From: Microbacterium saccharophilum
GTDB lineage: Bacteria > Actinomycetota > Actinomycetes > Actinomycetales > Microbacteriaceae
Reading direction: 5' to 3'
Assembly: GCF_007992455.1 (NCBI RefSeq)
Contig: NZ_BKAH01000009.1
Location: 53,027 to 117,026 of the forward strand
Length of the DNA: 64,000 nt
The notes beneath the pieces were generated by a model. The model saw only the letters and a list, made by a program, of their open reading frames with translations, ran no database searches and was not told where the DNA came from. Of the stretch, positions 7,036 to 15,958 are shown one piece after another; position 1 is the stretch's first letter; every line of letters begins with the position of its first letter. Both the position numbers and the translations under genes were made by a program.

Positions 7036-9342
7036 CTACGCCCGCCGCTCCAGTCGGACGATGACGGCCTTCGACGTCGGCGTCCCCGAGACGTCGGCGA
7101 CCGACTCGAGCGGCACGAGCACGTTGGTCTCCGGGTAGTACGCCGCCGCATTGCCCCGCGGGGTCGCGTACCGCACGAGCCGGAACGCCTCGGCCCGCCG
7201 CTCCTCCAGCCCGCCCGCCCCGTGCCACTCGGAGACGAGGTCGACGACGTCCCCGTCCGCGAATCCCAGGCCCATGATGTCGTCCGGGTGGATGAGGACG
7301 ACGCGTCGCCCGCCGCGGATGCCGCGGTAGCGGTCGTCCTTGCCGTAGATCGTGGTGTTGTACTGGTCGTGCGAGCGCAGGGTCTGCAGCAGCAGGCGCC
7401 CCTCCGGGATCCGCGGGTACTCGAGCGGGTTCGCCGTGAACCGGGCCTTCCCGTCGACGGTCGCGAAGCGGCGTTCGTCGCGGGGGCCGTTGGGGAGGAA
7501 GAAGGTGCGACCCTTCTGGATGCGCCGGTCGTAGTCCTCGAACCCGGGGATCACGTTCTGGATGTGACCGCGGATGCCGGCATAGTCGCCCTCGAGCGCC
7601 GCCCAGTCCGCGTGCGGGGCGGCGGGGTTCTCGGCGAAGACGAGGGCGCAGAGACGCGCGATGATGGCGACCTCGCTCAGCAGGCCCTCGGCCGGCGGCG
7701 CAAGGCGACCGCGGGAGGCGTGCACGGCGCCCATCGAGTCCTCCACCGTCACGCGCTGGTCGGTGCCGCCGCGGCGGTCGCGGTCGGTGCGGCCGAGCGT
7801 CGGCAGGATGATGGCGCGCCGGCCCGTGACGACGTGCGAGCGGTTGAGCTTCGTGGACACCTGGACCGTGAGGTCGATGCGCCCCATCCCCTCCTCCACG
7901 ACGGCGGTGTCGGGGGTCGCGGAGACGAAGTTGCCGCCCATGCCCAGGAAGAAGCGCACGCGGCCCTCGCGCATCGCGCGGATCGCCGCGACGGTGTCGT
8001 AGCCGTGTGCGCGGGGCGCGGCGAAGGAGAACTCGCGGTCGAGGGCGGCCAGGAACTCCTCGGACGGCTTCTCGTAGATGCCGACCGTCCGGTCGCCCTG
8101 GACGTTGGAGTGGCCACGCACCGGGCAGACGCCGGCGCCGGGCCGCCCGATGTTGCCCTGCAGCAGCAGCACGTTGACGACCTCGCGGAGGGTCGGGACG
8201 GAGTGCTTGTGCTGCGTGAGCCCCATGGCCCAGCAGACGATCGTCGAGCCGGAGCCGCGGACGATCTCCGCGATGCGGCGGAGCTCGGCCTCGTCGATGC
8301 CGGTGGCCGCCTCCAGCTCGGGCCAGACGGCATCCGCCATCGCCTGCCGGTACGCGTCGATGCCGCTCGTGTACTGCGCGATGAAGTCGTGGTCGAGGAT
8401 CCCGCCGTCCCGCTCCTCCACCTCGAGCAGGTGCTTGCCGATCGCCTGGAACAGCGCCTGGTCGCCGCCGAGGCGGATCTGCACGAACTCGTCGGCGAGG
8501 GTCGTGCCGCCGAGCATCACGCCGCGGATGGTCTGCGGGTTGTCGAAGCGGATGAGGCCTGCTTCCGGCAGCGGGTTCACGGCGATGATCCTCGCCCCGC
8601 GCTGCTTGGCCTTCTCCAGCGCACCCAGCATGCGCGGATGGTTCGTGCCCGGGTTCTGCCCGGCGACGATCAGCAGGTCGGCGTCGTGGATGTCCTCGAT
8701 GGAGACGGTGCCCTTGCCGATGCCGATGGTCTCGGTGAGCGCGGAGCCCGACGACTCGTGGCACATGTTGGAGCAGTCCGGCAGGTTGTTCGTGCCGAGG
8801 CCCCGCACGAGCAGCTGGTACAGGAACGCCGCTTCGTTCGAGGTGCGCCCCGACGTGTAGAACACCGCGTCGTCCGGGCTGTCGAGATCCTTCAGAGCGT
8901 CGGCGATCGTCGTCAGCGCGTCGTTCCAGGAGATCGGCCGGTAGTGGGTGGCGCCCTCTTCCAGGATGACGGGATGCGTGAGCCGCCCCTGCTGGCCGAG
9001 CCACCAGTCGTCATGAGCGCGGAGCTCGTCGACCGAGTGCGCCGCGAAGAACTCCGGGGGAACGCGCCGCAGCGTCGCCTCCTCGGCGACGGCCTTCGCG
9101 CCGTTCTCGCAGAACTCGGCGAGGTGACGCTTGTTCTCCTCGGGCCACGCGCACCCGGGGCAGTCGAAGCCGTCCTTCTGGTTGACGCGCAGCAGCGTCT
9201 CCACACTGCGCGTGATGCCCATCTGCTCCTGCGAGATCTGCAGGGCGTGCAGCACGGCGGGGACGCCGACCGCGTGGTCTGCGGGGGATGTGACCCGCAG
9301 CTGCCGCTCGTCGATGTCGGTGGTCGGGGCTTTCCTCACCAT
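7036..9342 (-). CDS. FdhF/YdeP-family molybdopterin oxidoreductase
   Basis: 768 residues. An N-terminal Fe-S region with DGFDCPGCAWPE and a further Cys in EFCENGAKA is followed by a molybdopterin oxidoreductase core: YTSGRTSNEAAF, then DCSNMCHESSG where the Cys would ligate molybdenum, and a C-terminal dinucleotide-binding domain (DQYNTTIYGKDDRYRGI, DVVDLVSEWHG). This is the YdeP/FdhF branch of the DMSO-reductase family, annotated as formate dehydrogenase-like but with no proven electron donor in most members. The start used gives MVRKAPTTDID and has TACGAT 6 nt upstream; a longer open frame exists but lacks homologous character. No fdhD or electron-transfer subunit lies next to it. Confidence 0.88.
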   Translation of the reverse strand: MVRKAPTTDIDERQLRVTSPADHAVGVPAVLHALQISQEQMGITRSVETLLRVNQKDGFDCPGCAWPEENKRHLAEFCENGAKAVAEEATLRRVPPEFFAAHSVDELRAHDDWWLGQQGRLTHPVILEEGATHYRPISWNDALTTIADALKDLDSPDDAVFYTSGRTSNEAAFLYQLLVRGLGTNNLPDCSNMCHESSGSALTETIGIGKGTVSIEDIHDADLLIVAGQNPGTNHPRMLGALEKAKQRGARIIAVNPLPEAGLIRFDNPQTIRGVMLGGTTLADEFVQIRLGGDQALFQAIGKHLLEVEERDGGILDHDFIAQYTSGIDAYRQAMADAVWPELEAATGIDEAELRRIAEIVRGSGSTIVCWAMGLTQHKHSVPTLREVVNVLLLQGNIGRPGAGVCPVRGHSNVQGDRTVGIYEKPSEEFLAALDREFSFAAPRAHGYDTVAAIRAMREGRVRFFLGMGGNFVSATPDTAVVEEGMGRIDLTVQVSTKLNRSHVVTGRRAIILPTLGRTDRDRRGGTDQRVTVEDSMGAVHASRGRLAPPAEGLLSEVAIIARLCALVFAENPAAPHADWAALEGDYAGIRGHIQNVIPGFEDYDRRIQKGRTFFLPNGPRDERRFATVDGKARFTANPLEYPRIPEGRLLLQTLRSHDQYNTTIYGKDDRYRGIRGGRRVVLIHPDDIMGLGFADGDVVDLVSEWHGAGGLEERRAEAFRLVRYATPRGNAAAYYPETNVLVPLESVADVSGTPTSKAVIVRLERRA

Positions 9343-9348
9343 GGCTCG

Positions 9349-9354
9349 ATCGTA
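9349..9354 (-). promoter_or_regulatory. Candidate -10 box of the FdhF-family gene
   Basis: TACGAT with CGAGCC (6 nt) before the ATG at 9342, in the 22-base gap to the preceding gene. Confidence 0.5.
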
Positions 9355-9364
9355 CGCTGGCCGG

Positions 9365-11236
9365 TCAGCGCCGGCCGGTGCCGAAGACGCCGCGGATGAC
9401 GCTCGTGAGGATCGTCTGCGTCGCCTTGGAGCCGAGGATCTGGTCGATGGGCGACTTCTCCGTGCGACGCGTCGTCCGGGTGGTTCGCGACGTGCCGCCG
9501 GCGGCCTTGAGGAGCCGGTCGTACTCCTTCTGCCGCTCTTTCGCCTCGCGGTCGAGCTGCTTCTGGATAGCCGCCTGCTGCGTGGCGAACTCGGCATCCG
9601 CCTTCGCCTTCTCCAGTGCCGCCTGCTCGGCGGCGGCCGCCTGCTCCGCCGCGTGCATCTTCGCCGTGAGGATCTCGCGGGCGGACTCCCGGTCGATCGG
9701 CGTCCCGTACTTCGCCAGCAGCGGCGAGGCCTTGACGGCGCGCTCGATGTCGGGGTCGGGGGTCGGCGACATGAGTCCCTGCGGCGCGCGCAGCCTCGTC
9801 CAGGCGACGGGTGTCGGGGCGCCCTTCTCGCTCATGACGGTGACGATGGCCTCGCCGGTGCCGAGCTCCTGCAGCGTGCGCTCGAGGTCGTAGCCGGACT
9901 TCGGGTAGGTGCCGACGGTCGCGCGCAGCGCCTTCGCGTCGTCGGGGGTGAAGGCGCGGAGCGCGTGCTGGACACGCGAGCCGAGCTGCCCGAGCACGTC
10001 GGAGGGGACGTCCTTCGGCGTCTGGGTCACGAAGAAGACGCCGACGCCCTTGGACCGGATGAGGCGGACGGTCTGCACGATCGCGGACAGGAAGTCCTTC
10101 GACGCGTCCGTGAACAGCAGGTGCGCCTCGTCGAAGAAGAACACGAGCTTGGGCTTGTCGGCATCCCCCACCTCGGGGAGGATCTCGAACAGTTCGGCCA
10201 GCAGGTACATGAGGAACGTCGAGAAGAGGGCGGGCTTGTCGGCGACCCCGGGGACCTCCAGCAACGAGATGATGCCGCGCCCGTCGGCCGCGGTGCGGAG
10301 GAAGTCGCGCACGTCGAACTCCGGCTCGCCGAAGAAGACGTCCGCGCCGTCGTCGGCGAAGGTGATGAGCTCGCGCAGGATGACGCCGGCCGTCGCCGAT
10401 GACAGCCCCCCGAGGTCCTTCAGCTCGGGCTTGCCCTCGTCGCTCGTGAGGTAGCTCAGAACGGCGCGGAGGTCGGCGAGGTCGACGAGCGCCAGGCCGT
10501 TCTCATCGGCGTAGTGGAACACGAGGCCGAGGCTCGACTCCTGCGTCTCGTTGAGGCCCAGCACCTTGCTCAGCAGCAGTGGGCCGAACCCGGAGACGGT
10601 GGCGCGGACGGGCACGCCCTTGCCGATGCCGCCGAGGGCGAAGTACTCCGTCGCCGTGGCCTCCGGCTTCCAGTCCTGCCCGAGGGCCGCGGTGCGCGCC
10701 AGCAGCTTGTCGTTGGCGGTTCCCGGGGTCGCGACGCCCGACAGGTCGCCCTTGATGTCGGCGGCGAACACGGGGACGCCCTTCGCTGCGAGCTGCTCGG
10801 CGAGGCCCTGCAGCGTGCGGGTCTTGCCGGTGCCGGTGGCGCCGGCGACGAGGCCGTGCCGGTTCATCATGGCCAGGGGGATGCGGATCTGCGCCGTCGG
10901 GTCGGGATCACCGTTGACCAGCGCGCCGAGGTCGAGCGTCTCGGCCTCGAACGTGTAGCCCTTCACGATCGCCGCGACCTGCTCCGCATCGAGCGGGCCG
11001 GTCTCCCCGGTCACGCCCGCGGCCGGGGCGTGCGCCGCCGCAGGCTCGGACGCGGCCGGCTCCGCCAGGGCACCGGCAGCTGCTCGCGCCGCCTCCGCCT
11101 CCGCGGCGGCCAGTGCGGCGCGTGCCTGGGCGGCCTTCAGCTGGGCCTCGGCGGCTTCCGCCTCGGCGCGCAGGCGCGCGAGCTCGGCGGCGGCGACAGC
11201 CGGATCGGACGCGGCGGAGGCTGCGGAGTCGGTCAT
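9365..11236 (-). CDS. HerA-like ATPase, DUF853 family (YjgR-like)
   Basis: 623 residues. Residues about 14-55 are an Ala/Glu/Arg-rich coiled coil, then a low-complexity linker; the ATPase domain has Walker A AGATGTGKT (131-139) and a Walker B-type strand KLVFFFDEAHLLF, with a second charged coil (about 535-580) before the Arg-rich tail. DUF853 proteins are related to HerA helicases and VirB4-type motor ATPases; the E. coli member YjgR has no firm role. No nuclease partner (NurA or SIR2) is adjacent, which argues against a HerA defence module. TAGGCT lies 7 nt before the ATG. Confidence 0.85.
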   Translation of the reverse strand: MTDSAASAASDPAVAAAELARLRAEAEAAEAQLKAAQARAALAAAEAEAARAAAGALAEPAASEPAAAHAPAAGVTGETGPLDAEQVAAIVKGYTFEAETLDLGALVNGDPDPTAQIRIPLAMMNRHGLVAGATGTGKTRTLQGLAEQLAAKGVPVFAADIKGDLSGVATPGTANDKLLARTAALGQDWKPEATATEYFALGGIGKGVPVRATVSGFGPLLLSKVLGLNETQESSLGLVFHYADENGLALVDLADLRAVLSYLTSDEGKPELKDLGGLSSATAGVILRELITFADDGADVFFGEPEFDVRDFLRTAADGRGIISLLEVPGVADKPALFSTFLMYLLAELFEILPEVGDADKPKLVFFFDEAHLLFTDASKDFLSAIVQTVRLIRSKGVGVFFVTQTPKDVPSDVLGQLGSRVQHALRAFTPDDAKALRATVGTYPKSGYDLERTLQELGTGEAIVTVMSEKGAPTPVAWTRLRAPQGLMSPTPDPDIERAVKASPLLAKYGTPIDRESAREILTAKMHAAEQAAAAEQAALEKAKADAEFATQQAAIQKQLDREAKERQKEYDRLLKAAGGTSRTTRTTRRTEKSPIDQILGSKATQTILTSVIRGVFGTGRR

Positions 11237-11241
11237 GCCGC

Positions 11242-11931
11242 TCAGCCTAGCGACGCGCCCCGTTCGCGCTGCAGGAACATCGAGGTCCGTGCCGCGGCGC
11301 GCTCACGCTCCTGGAGGATCGGGATCGTGAAGGCGGCGGCGACCACGAGTGCGGCGCCGGCGCCGAGGATCGCGCCGCCGACGGTGTCGCTGAACCAGTG
11401 GGCGTGCACCTGCGTCCGGCTGAAGCCCATCAGCAGCGTCCAGACGAGACCGGCGACGAAGACCCACACGCGCGGGAAGATGATCACGAGCAGGACCGCC
11501 ATCGTCGCCGCGTTCGCCGTGTGGCCGGACGGGAACGAGCCGTGATCGGAGATCACGAGCATGTCCTCCGGTCGCGCCCGGCCGAAGGCGCTCTTGAGCA
11601 CCTGCACGAGGCCGGCGCTCAGGGCGGTCGCGACGAGGAACATCAGCGCGCTCCACGGCCGGCGTGCGAGGACGAGCGCGACGGCGACCGCGAGCGGCAC
11701 GGCGTAGGTGGCGAACCACCCGCCGCCGAGGAAGTTCATGAGCAGCGAGAACGGCCGGATGCCCTGGTAGAACGTGCCCACCAGGGTGTTCCACCATCCG
11801 TCGATGTCGAGGATGTCGGTGCCGAGCGCGATGAGGATGCCGAAGAGGAATCCCACGACGAGAAGCGCGAGACCTCCGACGAGCCAGCGCAGGCCATGGG
11901 TGATCTCGAGATCGGTCGTCCGCGTCGTCAT
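11242..11931 (-). CDS. PAP2-superfamily membrane phosphatase
   Basis: 229 residues from the ATG at 11931 (MTTRTTDLEITHG); an in-frame GTG at 11946 would add five residues. Five or six hydrophobic segments surround the three phosphatase motifs: KSAFGRARPED, SFPSGHTANA and SRTQVHAHWFSD. The family hydrolyses phosphatidate, undecaprenyl pyrophosphate or related lipid phosphates at the outer membrane face. It follows the efflux gene by 21 bases and probably shares its transcript. The substrate cannot be read from the sequence. Confidence 0.88.
   Translation of the reverse strand: MTTRTTDLEITHGLRWLVGGLALLVVGFLFGILIALGTDILDIDGWWNTLVGTFYQGIRPFSLLMNFLGGGWFATYAVPLAVAVALVLARRPWSALMFLVATALSAGLVQVLKSAFGRARPEDMLVISDHGSFPSGHTANAATMAVLLVIIFPRVWVFVAGLVWTLLMGFSRTQVHAHWFSDTVGGAILGAGAALVVAAAFTIPILQERERAAARTSMFLQRERGASLG
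11244..11249 (-). promoter_or_regulatory. Candidate -10 box of the DUF853 ATPase gene
   Basis: TAGGCT, 7 nt before the ATG at 11236. It overlaps the last codons of the PAP2 gene. Confidence 0.45.
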
Positions 11932-11952
11932 CGACCCATCATGCACGACGCA

Positions 11953-13317
11953 CTACGGAGCGAGGCGCTCGACTGTCCGGGGACGCACGATGAGCCACAG
12001 CGACAGCACGCCGATGACCGCGCAGCCGACCATGACGGATGCCATCGTCGTCGCGGTGATGGCGGAGTCCTTCGCGATCCAGCCGACGAGCGGGGTGATG
12101 AGGCCCGCCACGCCGAAGTTCGTCGCGCCGATGATGGATGCCGCGGTGCCGGCGGCCTTGCCGTGCCTGTCCAGGGCGAGCACCTGCACGCACGGGAACG
12201 TGAAGCCGCACGCGGTCATGAAGACGAAGAGCGGGATCATGGTCCCCCAGACCCCGAGGTCCAGCTGATCCGTGACGATGATGGCGGATGCCGCGAGGAC
12301 GAGCACGGCGGTCGAGACCGACAGCACCCACTGCGGCCCGAACCGGGCCGCAAGACGTGACGCGCTCTGCACGCCGATCACGACGCCGACGGAGTTCGCG
12401 GCGAACAGCAGGCCGTACTGCTGCGCGTCGAAGCCGTAGCTCTCCTGGAAGAGGAACGACGACGCGGAGAGGTAGGAGAAGAGACCGGAGAAGCTCATCC
12501 CGCCGATGATGAGGACGCCGATGAAGACGCGGTCCCGGAAGACGCTGCGGTACCGCTCGAGGACGGTCGTCGATCCCGCCTCGTGCCGGCGCGCCTTCGG
12601 CAGCGTCTCCGGCACGAACAGGACGGCGGAGATCAGCATGACGGCGCCGTACAGCGCGAGCACCACGAAGATGCCGCGCCACGGCATCACGGCCAGCAGC
12701 GCCGAACCGATGAGCGGGGCGACCACCGGGGCGACGCCGGACACGAGGGCGAGCCGGCTCAGCATGACCACGAGGCGGCGACCGCCGAACAGGTCACGGA
12801 CGATCGCCATGGCGACGACGCCGCCGGCGGCGGCTCCCATGCCCATCGCGACGCGCGCGACGCTCAGCAGCTCCAGGCTGGGGGCGAGCGCGGCACCCGC
12901 GCTCGCGAGGACGTGCAGCGCCGTCACGGCGAGGAGCGGGATGCGGCGGCCGACCTTGTCGCTGAGCGGGCCGACGATGAGCTGGCCCAGGGCGAACCCG
13001 ATCATCGTGCCGGTGAGGGTCAGCTGGATCGCCGCGGCGGAGGTCCGGAAGTCCTCCTGCAAGACGGGGAACGCGGGCAGGTAGAGGTCGACCGTGAACG
13101 GACCGAGGGCCGTCAGAGCGCCGAGCAGGATGATGTACAGCACCCGTCGCCGGGTCGACAGCGCGTCGCCGGGGTGCAGGACGACGGGCGCGGTCGCGGG
13201 GTCGCTCCCGAGCGTGCGGATGGCGCCGGTGGGCGAGGGCTTCTGTCCCGGCGTCGGGAGGCGGATCGTATCGGTGTCGCGCACGGCGTGGCCATTTCCG
13301 GTGGGGCCGCCGGACAC
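11953..13317 (-). CDS. MFS multidrug efflux transporter, Bcr/CflA type
   Basis: 454 residues with 12 predicted membrane spans after a hydrophilic N-terminus of about 55 residues. Bcr/CflA hallmarks are GPFTVDLYLPAFPVL in the first span, GQLIVGPLSDKVGRR (motif A, loop 2-3) and the fourth and fifth spans with GVAPVVAPLIGS. It should export drugs such as chloramphenicol- or bicyclomycin-like compounds, or metabolites, by proton antiport. The GTG start is supported by frame only; a shorter N-terminus cannot be excluded. A perfect inverted repeat lies 20 bases upstream, so repression by a local or distant regulator is likely. Confidence 0.88.
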   Translation of the reverse strand: MSGGPTGNGHAVRDTDTIRLPTPGQKPSPTGAIRTLGSDPATAPVVLHPGDALSTRRRVLYIILLGALTALGPFTVDLYLPAFPVLQEDFRTSAAAIQLTLTGTMIGFALGQLIVGPLSDKVGRRIPLLAVTALHVLASAGAALAPSLELLSVARVAMGMGAAAGGVVAMAIVRDLFGGRRLVVMLSRLALVSGVAPVVAPLIGSALLAVMPWRGIFVVLALYGAVMLISAVLFVPETLPKARRHEAGSTTVLERYRSVFRDRVFIGVLIIGGMSFSGLFSYLSASSFLFQESYGFDAQQYGLLFAANSVGVVIGVQSASRLAARFGPQWVLSVSTAVLVLAASAIIVTDQLDLGVWGTMIPLFVFMTACGFTFPCVQVLALDRHGKAAGTAASIIGATNFGVAGLITPLVGWIAKDSAITATTMASVMVGCAVIGVLSLWLIVRPRTVERLAP

Positions 13318-13336
13318 CCGACGAGCTGAAGAAGAG

Positions 13337-13366
13337 GGTCGAAACGATTCGACCGACCTATGTTAC
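13337..13366 (-). promoter_or_regulatory. Operator and candidate -10 of the Bcr/CflA pump gene
   Basis: GGTCGAA-ACGA-TTCGACC is a perfect 7-bp inverted repeat at 13337-13354. On the minus strand TAACAT (13366-13361) sits just before it as a possible -10. A dimeric repressor bound there would block the start of transcription. No regulator gene is adjacent. Confidence 0.5.
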
Positions 13367-13440
13367 CGGAGCCATCGGGACCCACGAGCGCCAGCGCCCG
13401 CCGATTCCACGTTCCCAGCCCTCACACACATGCTGTTGCA

Positions 13441-13446
13441 TAGACT
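13441..13446 (+). promoter_or_regulatory. Candidate extended -10 for the DUF3105-DUF305 unit
   Basis: TAGACT preceded by TTGCA, 50 nt before the ATG at 13497. No convincing -35 partner is seen. The rest of 13318-13496 holds only the pump operator. Confidence 0.3.
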
Positions 13447-13496
13447 CGTGGTGCCCGCACCTGCCGGTCGGGCGCCCCTAGCCGAGATCGCAGCAG

Positions 13497-14201
13497 ATGA
13501 CCCCGACTTCGAAGCGCACCAGCGGAAACCCCGCGACGCAGGCGCAGATCAGCACGACCGTCAAGCAGCAGCGCGAGCATCAGAAGCAGCAGAAGCTCGC
13601 GGAGTATCAGCGCCAGCTCGCCAAGCGCCGCCGCAGCAAGCTGACCTGGTGGGTCGTCGGCACCGCCGCCGCCGTCGTCGTCATCGCGCTCGTCGTGGCC
13701 TCCTATGTCCTCACCCCGCGTCCGGTCTCGCTCGATCGCGGAGACGGCGACGGCTCGTCGATCACCGGTGTGGAGACGTACTCGCACACCGCGAACCACG
13801 TCGACGGCGACGTCGACTACGAGCAGACCCCGCCCGCCGGCGGCGACCACAACGCGATGTGGTTGAACTGCGGCGTCTACGCGCAGCCGGTGCCGGACAT
13901 CAACGCGGTCCATTCGCTCGAACACGGCGCCGTGTGGGTCACGTACGACCCGGCCGTCGTCGGCGAGGCGGAGGTCGAGGCCCTCAAGGCTCAGCTTCCC
14001 TCGACCTACACGATCCTCTCGCCATACGAGGGGATGGACTCCCCCATCGCCCTGAGCGCCTGGAATGCGCAGCTCACGGTGACAGATCCCTCCGACGAGC
14101 GCATCGGCGAGTTCCTCGCCGCCTACTGGCGCAACGTCAACGGCCCGGAGCCCGGCGCGGCCTGCACCGGCGCGCTGGACGCGCCCGGAAAGCAGTCGTG
14201 A
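13497..14201 (+). CDS. DUF3105 membrane-anchored protein
   Basis: 234 residues. A charged, Gln/Lys-rich cytoplasmic part (about 20-47) precedes a single membrane span (about 51-70), so most of the protein faces outside. The outer domain has the DUF3105 pattern: GGDHNAMWLNCGVYAQPV, then HSLEHGAVWVTYDP, with conserved His and Cys residues that could bind a metal. Function is not known. The stop overlaps the GTG of the DUF305 gene, so the pair is translationally coupled and likely acts together. Confidence 0.82.
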   Translation: MTPTSKRTSGNPATQAQISTTVKQQREHQKQQKLAEYQRQLAKRRRSKLTWWVVGTAAAVVVIALVVASYVLTPRPVSLDRGDGDGSSITGVETYSHTANHVDGDVDYEQTPPAGGDHNAMWLNCGVYAQPVPDINAVHSLEHGAVWVTYDPAVVGEAEVEALKAQLPSTYTILSPYEGMDSPIALSAWNAQLTVTDPSDERIGEFLAAYWRNVNGPEPGAACTGALDAPGKQS

Positions 14202-14890
14202 CCGACGCACTCGCGACCGACGACCAGCGGCCTGTCCGCGTTCTGCCGCCATGGTGGGCGGTGCTCCTGGTCGCCCTCGGCATCGCCGGCGTCGCCTTCG
14301 CGATCGGCCGGTTCTCGACGTTCGACGCCGCCCCCGTCACGCCGGGCACCGACTCGGCGGAGGCGGGGTTCGCCCGCGACATGCAGGTCCATCACGCCCA
14401 GGCCATCGACATGGCCATGACGATCTACCGCAAGACCGCGGATGAAGACATCCGCGCCCTCTCCTACGACATCGCGACCGGCCAGTCGGCGCAGCGGGGC
14501 GAGATGTTCGACTGGCTCGTGCAGTGGGGGCTCCCCCAGGCGGGCGGCCCGACGATGGCGTGGATGTCGGCTTCCGACGGCGGGCACGGCCACGGCGCCG
14601 GCGCTGGTGCCGGCGACGAGCTCGACGAAGACGGGGCGCGTGAGGCGATGGGCATGGCGACGGAGGTCGAGCTCACCGAGCTCGCGCAGGCGGGCGGCAC
14701 CGAAGCGGACTGTCTCTTCCTGGGCCTGCTGATCCGGCACCACGAGGGCGCCATCCCGATGGCCGACGCCGTGCTGGAGCTCGGTTCCGAGCCGCGCACG
14801 CTCGCGGTGGCGGAGGCGATGAAGAACGCGCAGCAGTTCGAGATCGACGCGATGACGTCGATGCAGCAGCGCCTGTCCTGCAGCGCCTGA
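14198..14890 (+). CDS. DUF305 membrane-anchored protein
   Basis: 230 residues from a GTG overlapping the DUF3105 stop. One N-terminal membrane span (about 20-40) leads to an extracytoplasmic four-helix, ferritin-like DUF305 domain with MQVHHAQAIDMAM and the second motif LLIRHHEGAIPMAD. Between them lies a His/Gly linker (GGHGHGAGAGAG). The paired HH motifs with nearby Met residues suggest metal, perhaps copper, binding; this is inference. DUF305 genes are often near copper-resistance functions in other bacteria, but none is visible here. Confidence 0.85.
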   Translation: MTDALATDDQRPVRVLPPWWAVLLVALGIAGVAFAIGRFSTFDAAPVTPGTDSAEAGFARDMQVHHAQAIDMAMTIYRKTADEDIRALSYDIATGQSAQRGEMFDWLVQWGLPQAGGPTMAWMSASDGGHGHGAGAGAGDELDEDGAREAMGMATEVELTELAQAGGTEADCLFLGLLIRHHEGAIPMADAVLELGSEPRTLAVAEAMKNAQQFEIDAMTSMQQRLSCSA

Positions 14891-14986
14891 CCACCCCCGG
14901 GACGCCGCTGCACGCACGGAAGCGGCGGCGCAGCGCACTCCCCATCGCGCGCCGCACCGCCGCTGACCCGAGCGGAACTTCTGAGA

Positions 14987-15958
14987 TCAGCCCTTCGTCG
15001 CGCCGGCGAGGAGGCCTCGCACGAAGAACCGCTGCAGCGCGAAGAACACGATGAGCGGCACGAGGATCGACAGGAACGTGCCCGCGGACTGCAGGAACCA
15101 CTGGTTGCCCCACGTCCCCGACAGGGATGCCAGGGATTGGGTCATGGGCAGCGACGAGGATGGTGCGAAGATCGTTGCCACGAGCAGGTCGTTCCACACC
15201 CAGATGAACTGCAGCACCGCGAACGACGCGAGCGCGGGGGCAGCGAGCGGCAGAATCATCCGGAAGAAGATCTGTCCGTGTCCGGCGCCGTCCACGCGTG
15301 CCGCCTCGATCACCTCGGACGGGATCTCCGCGATGAAGTTGTGCAGCAGGAACACCGCGAGCGGGATCGAGAAGATCGTGTGCGCGATCCAGATCGTGGC
15401 GAAGCTCTGGTCCACATCACGCAGTTCGAGGCCCGGGAAGATCGACACCCCGTTGATCGTCAGGCCACGGGAGAAGAGACTCAGCAGCGGCACGAGCGCC
15501 ATCTGCAGCGGGACGATCTGCAGCGCGAACACTCCGACGAACAGGAGGCTCTTGCCCTTGAAATCGATCCAGGCGAACGCATAGGCCAGGAGGGATGCAA
15601 CGGCCAGCGCGAAGAACACGACCGGAATCGTGATCGCCAGCGAGTTGAGGAAGGACTGCCCGAGGGTCAGCGTCGTCCCGCCGGAGGTGAGGGCGAGCCG
15701 GTAGTTCTCGAAGGTGAACTCCGGGTCGACGAACACCGTCCACCAGCCGGTGGACTGCGTGTCGGCGCCGGGCCGGAACGAGGTGACGAGCAGCCCCAGC
15801 GTCGGGATCGTCCATAGGAAGGCGATCGCGATGGCCGCGATCGTGGCGCCCTTGGACGTCAGGCGCTTCTGCGCCATCTTCTCGTGCTTGCGCGTCTCCC
15901 GCGCGACCTGCCGAGCGGTGCGCGCATCGGCGACCGGTTCGATGACCCCGACGCTCAT
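14987..15958 (-). CDS. Sugar ABC transporter permease (AglG/MalG-like)
   Basis: 323 residues with six membrane spans after a basic N-terminus of about 40 residues. The ATPase-docking EAA loop is seen as EVIEAARVDGAGHGQIFFRMILPL. It resembles the MalG/AglG class of carbohydrate-uptake permeases. The ATG overlaps the stop of the companion permease by four bases. The gene is the last of the operon; the only structure in the 96-base gap to the converging DUF305 gene is an imperfect CGCCGCT/AGCGGCG hairpin (14903-14927) without a T-run. Confidence 0.9.
   Translation of the reverse strand: MSVGVIEPVADARTARQVARETRKHEKMAQKRLTSKGATIAAIAIAFLWTIPTLGLLVTSFRPGADTQSTGWWTVFVDPEFTFENYRLALTSGGTTLTLGQSFLNSLAITIPVVFFALAVASLLAYAFAWIDFKGKSLLFVGVFALQIVPLQMALVPLLSLFSRGLTINGVSIFPGLELRDVDQSFATIWIAHTIFSIPLAVFLLHNFIAEIPSEVIEAARVDGAGHGQIFFRMILPLAAPALASFAVLQFIWVWNDLLVATIFAPSSSLPMTQSLASLSGTWGNQWFLQSAGTFLSILVPLIVFFALQRFFVRGLLAGATKG

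Noticed and set aside
6802..9399. An 865-residue plus-strand frame opposite the FdhF-type gene
   Set aside because: No domains, reversed codon-position GC and complete overlap with a clear molybdoenzyme.
9365..11236. HerA-like ATPase as part of a defence module
   Set aside because: It belongs to DUF853/YjgR, and no NurA, SIR2 or other effector is adjacent.
14903..14927. Hairpin between the DUF305 gene and the permease as an intrinsic terminator
   Set aside because: Seven-bp stem, 11-base loop and no T-run; too weak to list as a terminator.
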